Shown piece after piece: positions 18,773 to 26,451 of a stretch of 64,000 bases of DNA. Each line of letters starts with the position of its first letter. The stretch's first letter is position 1. Source of the DNA: Limnohabitans curvus (GTDB lineage: Bacteria > Pseudomonadota > Gammaproteobacteria > Burkholderiales > Burkholderiaceae_C); NCBI RefSeq assembly GCF_003063475.1, contig NZ_NESP01000001.1, positions 1,922,001 through 1,986,000 on the forward strand, read 5' to 3'. The position numbers were made by a program, and so were the translations under genes. Below the pieces are notes generated by a model, which saw only the letters and a list, made by a program, of their open reading frames with translations, searched no databases and was not told the origin of the DNA.

Positions 18773-19456
18773 ATGCTGCCTCGAGTAAATAACATCCGCA
18801 CCGAAACAGGTGAGTTCCTTCTCTTTTCTACAGAGGACTATATTTCAAGGCATCTCTACGCCAAAGGTAGCTGGGACCCTCATCTGCTAACAATAAGTCG
18901 GCTCATCTATAAAAAACTTTCGACACCTGTAATTTTGGATATTGGTGCCAATCTTGGTGCTTACTCTGTCCCTGTCGCACGTGAAATCATGGAAACTGGA
19001 GGCCAAATTTATGCGTTTGAGCCACAGCGAATTGTCTATTATCAGTTGTGCGGTAATGTTGTTCTTAACAGATTAGACAATGTATTTACATATAACGTTG
19101 CATTAGGTTCAACCGAGAGGCAAATTGAGATACCAGCGCTTGATTTCGAGCAAAGCGATAACGTTTGAGCTTTTTCGTTGGATCCAGAAGTTCACAAGCT
19201 GACTCAGGTTCCGCCACGGACTAATGGTCAAACAGAAATAGTCCCGATGATTATTCTCGATTCGGTGAAATTACATGTTTCGCCTTGTCTAATCAAATTA
19301 GACGTTGAAGGTATGGAGTTACCCGTGTTGCAAGGCGGCGTCAACTTTCTTAAAGAACATCAGTTTCCTCCAATTTTGCTTGAAATTTGGGGTTATGAAT
19401 GGTACAAAATTAACAAACAAGACTTGCTTGAGTTTCTCTTGTCCCTAGGTTACTAG
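18773..19456 (+). pseudogene. FkbM-family methyltransferase, interrupted by an in-frame stop
   Basis: Two open frames, 18773-19168 and 19178-19456, lie in the same frame and are separated only by TGA at 19166-19168. Read through, they give one FkbM-type SAM methyltransferase. It has VILDIGANLGAYSVPVAREI (motif I), YAFEPQ, CLIKLDVEGMELPVLQGG (the LDVEGxE signature) and PPILLEIWGYEW. Relatives usually have Gly near the stop, so GGA to TGA is a simple explanation. The C-terminus also ends abruptly at the edge of an IS relic. Suppression or recoding is possible but unlikely. The protein would have methylated a sugar of the glycan made by this cluster. Confidence 0.85.
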
Positions 19457-19469
19457 CTAACTCTTATCC

Positions 19470-20052
19470 ATGCCCATGACTATATTGCGCAGCACCCTCT
19501 AAACCCAAGCGGTTGTTGCATTCAGAGAGGAAGCGATGGAGTGTTCGTGCGTATTTAGTGGATTTTTTCTGTTTCGAAAAGTGATAAATAATTGTTAAGT
19601 TGAAGACTTTTCCTGTTCGCGCAAAAAAATCTGTGTTCAACCTCGAACTCCTCCAACGTTAGGTTTTGGCCCGTGCCAGAGAGTTGTTTTAAATCTAACC
19701 GTTCGATGATCATGTCCAGACACCAACAGTACCATTTTTAAGTTAAATCGGCGTTTATTGACATATTCTAGGCGATGTGTTGATTCAAGAGGTTGGCCGC
19801 CATGACTGAAGACATATTTGCTTGCGCTATTTATGACATTGCATCGTTTAGTTTGTTCTGTACCGTGGTTATCAGTTTTGTTTAGGATGCTAGGTCGTAG
19901 TAATCAACATTAACCTATGTGGTGCTGTTCGCTGTGGTGGTCTTGCAGTATGCGAACAGCGCGTTCGCGCTCTTTGGGGGAAAAACGATTTGATTTGCTC
20001 ATAGCTTCATCTTCTCAAAGGTTGGTGCCTCCTCAAAACACGGGGTGATTCA
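19470..20052 (-). mobile_element. Degenerate IS3-family relic
   Basis: This stretch has no intact gene. On the - strand, 20002-19911 encodes MSKSNRFSPKERERAVRILQ plus 10 more residues before a stop, very like the start of IS3-family OrfA. Just upstream, 20052-20041 reads TGAATCACCCCG, a plausible IS3-type end. Further along (about 19735-19640) a frame with CLDMIIERLDLK may be a decayed piece of OrfB, which is less certain. The other terminal repeat was not found. At under 600 bases it is about half a normal element, so it is internally deleted. The edges are approximate. Confidence 0.6.
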
Positions 20053-20152
20053 TCCGATGAAGTCGAGCGAGCTTGAGACGTTCAGAGAATATTTCATTCG
20101 ATGTTTTGCCAGCCCTTAACTTTGCAGTCTTCTCGCTCGTACAAGCCCTTGC

Positions 20153-21242
20153 CTACAATAATAAGCTGAGTTGGTAGAGTACTTTGCCTGCAATACTTTG
20201 CCATTTTTTGAGGCCTGTGATCCAGTCAGATGCAAAAGTACTGCCTGATTTGATTTCTATGGCCTGCAGCCCAGCAGGCGTGCCAACTAAGACATCCACC
20301 TCATGGCCTGTGCTGTCCCGCCAAAAGAACAAGTCCGAGGCTTTGCCTTGGTTGAACCGTTGTTTGATCAACTCGCTCACGACAAAGGTTTCAAATAGCG
20401 CGCCGCGGGTTGCATGGGTGTCAAGCGTGTTGGCATCACGAATACCCAGTAGCCAGGCCATCAAACCCACATCCAGGAAAAAAAGTTTGGGGCACTTGAC
20501 CAGCCGTTTGCCAAAGTTTTGATGGTGCGGCTGTAAGCGCGTGACCAAATAACTGGCTTCTAAAAACCGACAGCCACTCTCGCGCAGTGTTGGCAGAGAG
20601 CCCGCAATCGGCACCCAGTGAAGTGAGGTTCAAGAGTTGCCCTGACCGAGCCGCACACATTTTGACAAAGCGTTGAAATTGCGACAGATCACGTACCGCA
20701 ATCAATTGCCTTACATCACGTTCAATGTAGGTTGCGATTTAGTTGCTGAACCAATCTTGCGGGCTCACGTCACGGTTATATAGGCTTGGATAGCCGCCTT
20801 GCAGCAGCATGGTGTTGATATCACTGGGTAATTTTTCTGCTGCTCTCAACTCTTGTGCAGTCAGTGGTAAGAGTTCGACGCGACCCACTCGTCCAGCCAA
20901 GGACTGGGTGATGCCCGCAATCAATTCAAATTGTGCATAACCGGTGAGTACAAAGTCGCCCATCACACCGCGCTCGTCCACCAAGGTTTGTAGCAACGAC
21001 AACAAAGCAGGGCAGCGTTGTACTTCGTCCAAGATGGCGCCTTGATCGAAACGTGCCAAGAACCGATGTGGGTCGCTATTGGCAAACTCCAGTTCATCTG
21101 GGTTTTCAAGTGACACATACTCTTTTTGCGCAAACACATGTTTGGCCAAAGTTGTTTTGTCCGATTGGCGCGGCCCTGTCAAAGCAACGATGGGAAACCA
21201 CTTGGCAAGGCGCTGTAGCGTGGATGTGGCTTGGCGTGGAAT
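20153..21242 (-). pseudogene. AAA ATPase (DUF4143-type) gene, multiply disrupted
   Basis: Three frame segments add up to one ATPase of the AAA/DUF4143 family. The N-terminal part (21182-20739) has GPRQSDKTTLAKHVF, where the Walker A lysine-preceding Gly is Asp. It also has GAILDEVQRCPALLSLLQ (Walker B) and FVLTGYAQFELI. An in-frame TAA follows at 20739. The same frame continues with YIERDVRQ to about 20600, where a frameshift occurs. The C-terminal DUF4143 part (KLFFLDVGLMAWLLG, then GALFETFVVSELIKQ) runs to 20153. Upstream, the frame extends to about 21242 (RLAKWFPIVALTGPRQ) without a normal start codon. Such stand-alone ATPases are common accessory genes of unclear role. Confidence 0.85.
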
Positions 21243-21323
21243 CCGTTCTTACAAATCCGATGTTAAAGATCTAATCTAGGTTTTATCGCTTGTGAACGCA
21301 AGCTAGATCAGTGTGAGAACTAT

Positions 21324-21341
21324 CTGGCACCGGTTTTGCTT
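21324..21341 (+). promoter_or_regulatory. Sigma-54 (-24/-12) promoter upstream of the TPR-like gene
   Basis: CTGGCACCGGTTTTGCTT has GG at 21326-21327 and GC at 21338-21339, exactly ten bases apart, in the TGGCAC-N5-TTGCW pattern. The TPR-like gene starts 70 bases further on. Confidence 0.85.
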
Positions 21342-21411
21342 AGATGTGTACATGCGCCTTCGCATTTCTGCGATTGGCATGTTTTTCTGACACCACTAGC
21401 AGGAGTAATCC

Positions 21412-21879
21412 ATGACCCTCATTCAAGAATTGATGAACCAAGCCGCCGTTGGTAGCTTGCTCAACGCGCAAACCATCCAACGTTTCAGCCCTGCTGAAAT
21501 TCGCGAGACGATTCAAGCGCTCGTCGCCACAGAGCAGCTCGAATTGGCCAACGCCTTGGGCGACGCTGGCATGAGCCTGTACCCACACAGCGAAGACATC
21601 TTGGCTATTACAAGTTTGTTGGCCATGATGAACCAAGACTGGCCTTTGGCTGTCGAGCTCATGGATGAGCTGGTTGAAATTCAAGGTGCCAACACACCTC
21701 CCTTTACATATGTGATGCTGGTTCGCGCCTTGCGTTGCAACCTCGACCCCGTGCGCGCTTTGGCTGTGGCGCGTCAGGGCTTGGCTGTTTACCCAGACCA
21801 AGTGGAGCTGGTGGCTGAGAAGTTGTCGCTGGATGATTTCAGCGACGCCATGATGCCGACATCGGGCGTTCAGCACTAA
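21412..21879 (+). CDS. Small all-helical, TPR-like protein of unknown function
   Basis: A 155-residue acidic protein predicted to be all helix. Residues ~30-135 show paired helices like degenerate tetratricopeptide repeats (LELANALGDAGMSLYPHSED, then WPLAVELMDELVEIQ, then DPVRALAVARQGLAVYPDQV). There is no signal peptide or membrane segment. It resembles type III secretion chaperones of the SycD/TPR class in size and fold only. It has a good sigma-54 promoter, a strong AGGAG site before ATG 21412 and its own terminator, and it lies just upstream of the second flagellin. I infer a flagellar role (for example chaperone or assembly factor), but no family is recognised. Confidence 0.75.
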   Translation: MTLIQELMNQAAVGSLLNAQTIQRFSPAEIRETIQALVATEQLELANALGDAGMSLYPHSEDILAITSLLAMMNQDWPLAVELMDELVEIQGANTPPFTYVMLVRALRCNLDPVRALAVARQGLAVYPDQVELVAEKLSLDDFSDAMMPTSGVQH

Positions 21880-21902
21880 GCGGCAACGCAAGTGTCACTT
21901 AG

Positions 21903-21929
21903 CGGCAAGCGGCAACCGCTTGCCGTTTT
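21903..21929 (+). terminator. Rho-independent terminator after the TPR-like gene
   Basis: CGGCAAGCGG, a CAA loop and CCGCTTGCCG form a perfect 10-bp stem followed by TTTT. It isolates the TPR gene from the second flagellin, which has its own promoter. Confidence 0.88.
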
Positions 21930-22019
21930 AGATGACAAAACCTTGCCACTGAATACTTAAATGAACGAAATGACATCGGCAAAAAAGGGTAAACCCCTAT
22001 TTAGCAGCGTCAAAATTAG

Positions 22020-22037
22020 TTGGCACGCTATGTGCTT
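22020..22037 (+). promoter_or_regulatory. Sigma-54 (-24/-12) promoter upstream of flagellin 2
   Basis: TTGGCACGCTATGTGCTT has GG at 22022-22023 and GC at 22034-22035 with ten bases between, matching TTGGCACG-N4-TTGCW at all but one base. It lies 45 bases before the flagellin ATG (22083). No sigma-28 match was found in this leader. Confidence 0.85.
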
Positions 22038-22082
22038 AATCAGTTGCAAGTTTGATTGACCACGTCTGGTCAGGAGAAAAAA

Positions 22083-25000
22083 ATGGCAGTAATTAACACC
22101 AACGTCAAAGCATTGTTTTCACAGATGGCACTCGGATCTTCCGGTCGTGCTCAAAGTGTGGCGATGCAGCAATTGTCAACCGGCAAACGCATTAACTCAG
22201 CTCGCGATGATGCTGCGGGTATGGCTATTGCCACACGCATGACGCAGCAAATTCGCAGCTTAAACCAGGCAGTGCGAAATGCGGGTGATGCCATCACGCT
22301 GATCCAGACCGCTGAAGGCGCGACCAACGAAATCACAGACATGATGCAACGCATGCGTGAGTTGGCCATTCAGGCAGTGAACGATACAAACGACAACGCG
22401 CAACGCAGTTACTTGGATCTTGAGTTCCAGCAGCTGAAGCAACAAATTGTTCAGATTGCCGACAACACCGAGTGGAACGGTTTCCCCGTGTTGAACGGAA
22501 CAGCTGGCGAGCGCGTTGGCGAAATGCCAGTATTCAAGGCAACGTCTAAAAACCAGTTTGGTGGTGTCTTTATTGACCCAACCACCACACGTACGATCAA
22601 TGGTGCAGGTTCTGGTGAGATCCAGACGCTGACACTTGCCCCAGTTTCACCTGCAACGGTTCCTTCTGAAGGCATCGTCAGTGTGGCGGGTGTGTCTGTG
22701 CAAATTACAGCCACTGAAGCTGCCGCAGGCATGACCACGGTGATGAACAAGATCAAGTCAACCTTGACCGACAACACCTTCTTTAATGCAAATTCTGGCC
22801 GCAAGGTTGAGCTCACTGCAAACGCAGGTGAGTTGAAGATTACTTACAACAGCACCGATGGTGATGTCCCTGACACAGCCATCACCTTGGGGTCGTCCAA
22901 CATGACGGCGACCACGCCCGTGGTGGCACGCAAGGCTATGACCAGTGCGACTGAGGTGTTTGCCAACAACGGCAAGTTCTTGCAAAGTGGCGCGCTCAAG
23001 ATGAGTGTCAACTCTAGCAATACCAACGTCACGGCATCATTCATTACCCAAGACAACAAGACCATTTTGTTGACAGGTACATTGACTGCAGCGACTGGTG
23101 TCGTGAGTTTTGCCAAAAGCGCAGGCTTAAACAGTTCAGTGCTTTCGGATGACCTGAGCTACACATTCCGTGACCCAAGTGGAACGGCTTTGGATCTTTC
23201 TGTAGCCACTGGTATTCCTCGTGACCTTTCCGTGAACGTGGATGTGGCTGGCAGTATTCCGACATTGCGCGCCGGCGACTTGATGATCAATGGCGTCACC
23301 ATTGGCCCATCTGTGGCAGCTGACGACTTGCAGTCGCCACGCAACAACGCAGCAGGCAGTGCCATCGCCAAAGCCGCTGCAATTAACCGTGTGGCTGTAG
23401 ACCAAGGCATTAGCCAAGGCGAATCGCAGTCCATCACATTCTCAGGCACACCGATGCCCGGCACCATCACGGTGGCGGGTGTGAGTGTGGTGCTGACCAA
23501 TGCAGACAAAACGCCTGCAGATGCAGCTGAAAAAATTGCAACAGCTTTGCAAGCGAGCCCGTTGTTTGACCAATCAACAGGTCGTTTGGTGACTTACGCC
23601 AAAGGCTCGGGTGTTGTGAACATTGACTTCCCGACCAGCGAAGGCAATGTATCGGCCATCGAAATTGCCCCGGGTGCAACTGGCTTAGCCAGCACAGTCA
23701 ACACGACTGCCCAATATTTGACATCGGTACCTGGTACAGGTGTGTTCGCTAAAGTGAACGAAAACGTTTTCACTGGCAAAGCCATGACAGGGTCTTCGGT
23801 GACCTCAGGTGTGGTGTTTGTCAACGGCTATGCGTCTGCCAACATCACCACGGTGTTGAACAACCCGCAAGCTACCCGTGAAGCTGTGGCTCGCGCCATC
23901 AACTTGATCAGTGACAAGACAGGTGTCAAAGCGATTGACACAGGATCTGAGGCCAAAGGTATTTCTTTGGTGGCAGTTGATGGTCGCAACATTGAAGTGC
24001 GCTTTGAAACACCTGACAACGCCAGCGTATTTGGCGACCGCATTGGTATGCGTGAGGGTGTGCAAAGTTCGACGATTTCTTTGGAATCTAAAATTCAAGC
24101 GCCTGTGATGCTGACCTCGGCATCATCAGGTGACATTACCCGCGCCGGTTTGGACGCAGGTAATTACTCTAAAAATGAATCGGTGCTGAGCACAGCGACA
24201 CGTGCTGCTGTGGCTCCTGCAACTGCACAAGTTAGCAGTGTCGAGTTCACAGGTACCGTTGCCAGTGGCGACACTGCAACGATCGTGATCAACGGCACTC
24301 AGTTCATATCGACTGCGACCTTGACTAAGCCTCAAGCAGTGCGTGATGACTTGATCACAAAGATCAATACCAACAAAAATCTAGGCGTCATTGCGACAGC
24401 CGGTGGCAAAGTTGGCGAAATTTTGCTGACGGCAAAAACTCCAGGTATGTCGTACACCATGACAACCACCAAGAGTGCTAGCGCAACAGCAATGGGTGTG
24501 GCAGCGAAAGAAATCACACCCAACGCCGTGGCAGATGTCAAGAATTTGGGCATGGATGATCTGATGATCAATGGCGTCAAGATTCGCCCCAGCACACCCA
24601 ACGATGATCGTTTTTCAACCACAGCAGTTACCAGCAGTGACCCAGGTTCAAGCGCCATTGCTTTGGCTGCAGCTATCAATGACAGCACCAATTTGACGGG
24701 CGTTCGCGCTGAAGCCAACCCCGTGGTGTCAAAAGGTATCAACACTTTGACTGGCGTGCCTTTGAGCGGCAAGCAATCGTTGTGGGTGAACGACACAGAA
24801 ATTCAAGTGGATTTCGTGCAAAACGAATCCGGTACCGATCGTCGCACCAAGGTGATGGACGCCATCAACCAACGCGTAGGCCAACACGGTGTGACTGCAA
24901 CAGACAACGGTTACGGTGTAACCCTGAGCTCTGACGGTCGCAACATGTCGGTGTGGTTTGACTCCAGCAAAGACGATTTGTCCGCAGCCAACTTCGGCTT

Positions 25001-26090
25001 GGACAAGGGCGGCGCAGTTGCGCAAGTTTCTAAAGTCAAGGTGGGTGGAACTAACCCGACAGCAGCAACGACTGCAATGGTGACGATTAACGGCGTGGAG
25101 GTTTCTGCTGCCTTGGTTTCGGGTTCTGCTCCAGGTGTGTCTGCCATTGCGTTGCGTGACGCAATCAATGCCAATGCATCACTCAAGAATATCGAAGCAA
25201 GTCTGGACCCTGCTGACAGCACATCTGTGTTGATCAAGTCAACAGTGGCAGGTAGTGGTTTTGATTTGCGCGGCGCTAAATTCGGTACTACAGGTATTGC
25301 TGGCACCGAAACAATGACCATGAGCACCGTGACCGCCAACAACGCAGGCAAAACAGACGTCACAGCGATTGACTTGAGCACTGCTTACAGCGACAACGTG
25401 TTGGCTGGCGAGAGCAATGCCAAAAACGTGAGCACGATGTACGGCACGGTCAAACTGATTGCTGATGCACCTGTGTTGCCAGGTTTGCCTGGTGCCGATG
25501 GCATCAAGCCTTCTCAGTTGGGCCTGAGCGGTTCTGCCATTGTGATCAGCAGCGGTGCTGACGGTTTTGGCGCGCTGAGTAACTTCTCGACATTGGGCTT
25601 CCACGAGGGCACCTTCGGTGGCCGCGCAAGCCAAGAAATGGATCCTCCTAAAGTGGGTCGCATGGCTTTCCAAGTGGGCGCTTCGGCGAACCAAGTGGTG
25701 ACCATCGATTTGGCCGACTTTGGTAAGAACGGCTCCATCACAGGCCAGATCACGGGTGACGTGGACTTGGCAGAAGATGCGCGCAAAGTGCGTATCCACA
25801 CACGTGATGGTGCAACCGCTGTGCTCAACTTGTTGGATGCAGCGATGGACAAGGTCAACGCCACACGCGCCACCATGGGTGCGGTGATGAACCGACTTGA
25901 CCACGTGGTGAACAACTTGACCAACGTGTCGATGAACATGTCTACGTCTCGTAGTCAGATTGAAGATGCCGACTACGCGTCTGCTTCGACCGAGCTGGCC
26001 AAGACGCAAATCATGCAGCAAGCCGCTACTGCGGTGCTGGCGCAAGCCAACACCAGCCAGCAGTCGGTGCTCAAACTCTTGGGTGGTTAA
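22083..26090 (+). CDS. Flagellin 2, giant (1335 aa)
   Basis: The N-terminus (MAVINTNVKALFSQMALGSS, then MQQLSTGKRINSARDDAAGM) and the C-terminus (ELAKTQIMQQAATAVLAQAN plus TSQQSVLKLLGG) are standard flagellin D0/D1. The open frame begins at TTG 22056, but ATG 22083 is preceded by CAGGAG and gives the usual MAVINTN start. The ~1050-residue insert contains repeated modules: LMINGV at ~406 and ~824, then TGV and GISLVAVDGRNIEV (~635) or GVTLSSDGRNMSVW (~945). At 1335 residues it is among the largest flagellins. It is transcribed from a sigma-54 promoter, and a small gene starts at its stop codon (TAATG). Confidence 0.94.
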   Translation: MAVINTNVKALFSQMALGSSGRAQSVAMQQLSTGKRINSARDDAAGMAIATRMTQQIRSLNQAVRNAGDAITLIQTAEGATNEITDMMQRMRELAIQAVNDTNDNAQRSYLDLEFQQLKQQIVQIADNTEWNGFPVLNGTAGERVGEMPVFKATSKNQFGGVFIDPTTTRTINGAGSGEIQTLTLAPVSPATVPSEGIVSVAGVSVQITATEAAAGMTTVMNKIKSTLTDNTFFNANSGRKVELTANAGELKITYNSTDGDVPDTAITLGSSNMTATTPVVARKAMTSATEVFANNGKFLQSGALKMSVNSSNTNVTASFITQDNKTILLTGTLTAATGVVSFAKSAGLNSSVLSDDLSYTFRDPSGTALDLSVATGIPRDLSVNVDVAGSIPTLRAGDLMINGVTIGPSVAADDLQSPRNNAAGSAIAKAAAINRVAVDQGISQGESQSITFSGTPMPGTITVAGVSVVLTNADKTPADAAEKIATALQASPLFDQSTGRLVTYAKGSGVVNIDFPTSEGNVSAIEIAPGATGLASTVNTTAQYLTSVPGTGVFAKVNENVFTGKAMTGSSVTSGVVFVNGYASANITTVLNNPQATREAVARAINLISDKTGVKAIDTGSEAKGISLVAVDGRNIEVRFETPDNASVFGDRIGMREGVQSSTISLESKIQAPVMLTSASSGDITRAGLDAGNYSKNESVLSTATRAAVAPATAQVSSVEFTGTVASGDTATIVINGTQFISTATLTKPQAVRDDLITKINTNKNLGVIATAGGKVGEILLTAKTPGMSYTMTTTKSASATAMGVAAKEITPNAVADVKNLGMDDLMINGVKIRPSTPNDDRFSTTAVTSSDPGSSAIALAAAINDSTNLTGVRAEANPVVSKGINTLTGVPLSGKQSLWVNDTEIQVDFVQNESGTDRRTKVMDAINQRVGQHGVTATDNGYGVTLSSDGRNMSVWFDSSKDDLSAANFGLDKGGAVAQVSKVKVGGTNPTAATTAMVTINGVEVSAALVSGSAPGVSAIALRDAINANASLKNIEASLDPADSTSVLIKSTVAGSGFDLRGAKFGTTGIAGTETMTMSTVTANNAGKTDVTAIDLSTAYSDNVLAGESNAKNVSTMYGTVKLIADAPVLPGLPGADGIKPSQLGLSGSAIVISSGADGFGALSNFSTLGFHEGTFGGRASQEMDPPKVGRMAFQVGASANQVVTIDLADFGKNGSITGQITGDVDLAEDARKVRIHTRDGATAVLNLLDAAMDKVNATRATMGAVMNRLDHVVNNLTNVSMNMSTSRSQIEDADYASASTELAKTQIMQQAATAVLAQANTSQQSVLKLLGG

Positions 26091-26386
26091 TGGCAGCCAC
26101 TAGCCCCACACCCTTACCCAAGGGCCCCAATTGCTGGGAGTGTCGCTACATGGCGATCACGTGGGATGTGCGCATGCCTTACGGCTGCAAGCTCATGGGC
26201 TTTCGTTCGAAAGTCGTTCCCTCGTTGGAGGTGCTGCGCACGGACGGGCGGTTTTGTGGCGGTTTCTCGCCTAAACCAGCCAAGACAGACGCCCAAAAAG
26301 TATCGAAGAAGCCTGTCGGTAACTCGTCGCAACGTCGAGAAAATGACCCTCGCAGGCCTGTTTACCACATTAATTTAATTACATAG
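26090..26386 (+). CDS. Small four-cysteine protein coupled to flagellin 2
   Basis: A 98-residue protein whose ATG overlaps the flagellin stop (TAATG), implying translational coupling. Residues 13-60 look conserved: GPNCWECRYMAITWDVRMPY, then GCKLMGFRSKVVPSLEVLR, then DGRFCGGFSPK. Cys15, Cys18, Cys33 and Cys56 could bind zinc or an iron-sulfur cluster. The last ~38 residues are basic and probably disordered. I recall similar short uncharacterised proteins in proteobacteria but no established function. Because it is made with flagellin it could act in flagellin expression or modification; this is inference. Confidence 0.75.
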   Translation: MAATSPTPLPKGPNCWECRYMAITWDVRMPYGCKLMGFRSKVVPSLEVLRTDGRFCGGFSPKPAKTDAQKVSKKPVGNSSQRRENDPRRPVYHINLIT

Positions 26387-26399
26387 GTTACAAAACAAC

Positions 26400-26416
26400 C
26401 TGGCACGGCCTTTGCA
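26400..26416 (+). promoter_or_regulatory. Sigma-54 (-24/-12) promoter upstream of the activator gene and fliE operon
   Basis: CTGGCACGGCCTTTGCA matches the sigma-54 consensus exactly, with GG at 26402-26403 and GC at 26414-26415, ten bases apart. The predicted start is about 25 bases before the GTG at 26452. A short inverted repeat AGGTT/AACCT immediately upstream could be an activator site, but it is too short to be sure. Confidence 0.9.
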
Positions 26417-26451
26417 TAACAGTCTTACCTTTATTTCGGACTGTACTCAAA

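Noticed and set aside
21350..21366. A second -24/-12-like word (TTGGCATG...TTCTG) near 21375
   Set aside because: The -12 dinucleotide is TG instead of GC, and a better sigma-54 site lies just upstream at 21324.
22050..22076. Possible sigma-28 box (GCAAGTTT) before flagellin 2
   Set aside because: The -35 is imperfect and no GCCGATAA-like -10 is found 11 bases downstream. The sigma-54 site is far better.
22056..22082. TTG start nine codons upstream of flagellin 2
   Set aside because: It would add nine residues before the conserved MAVINTN start, and the CAGGAG site lies inside this stretch, in front of ATG 22083.
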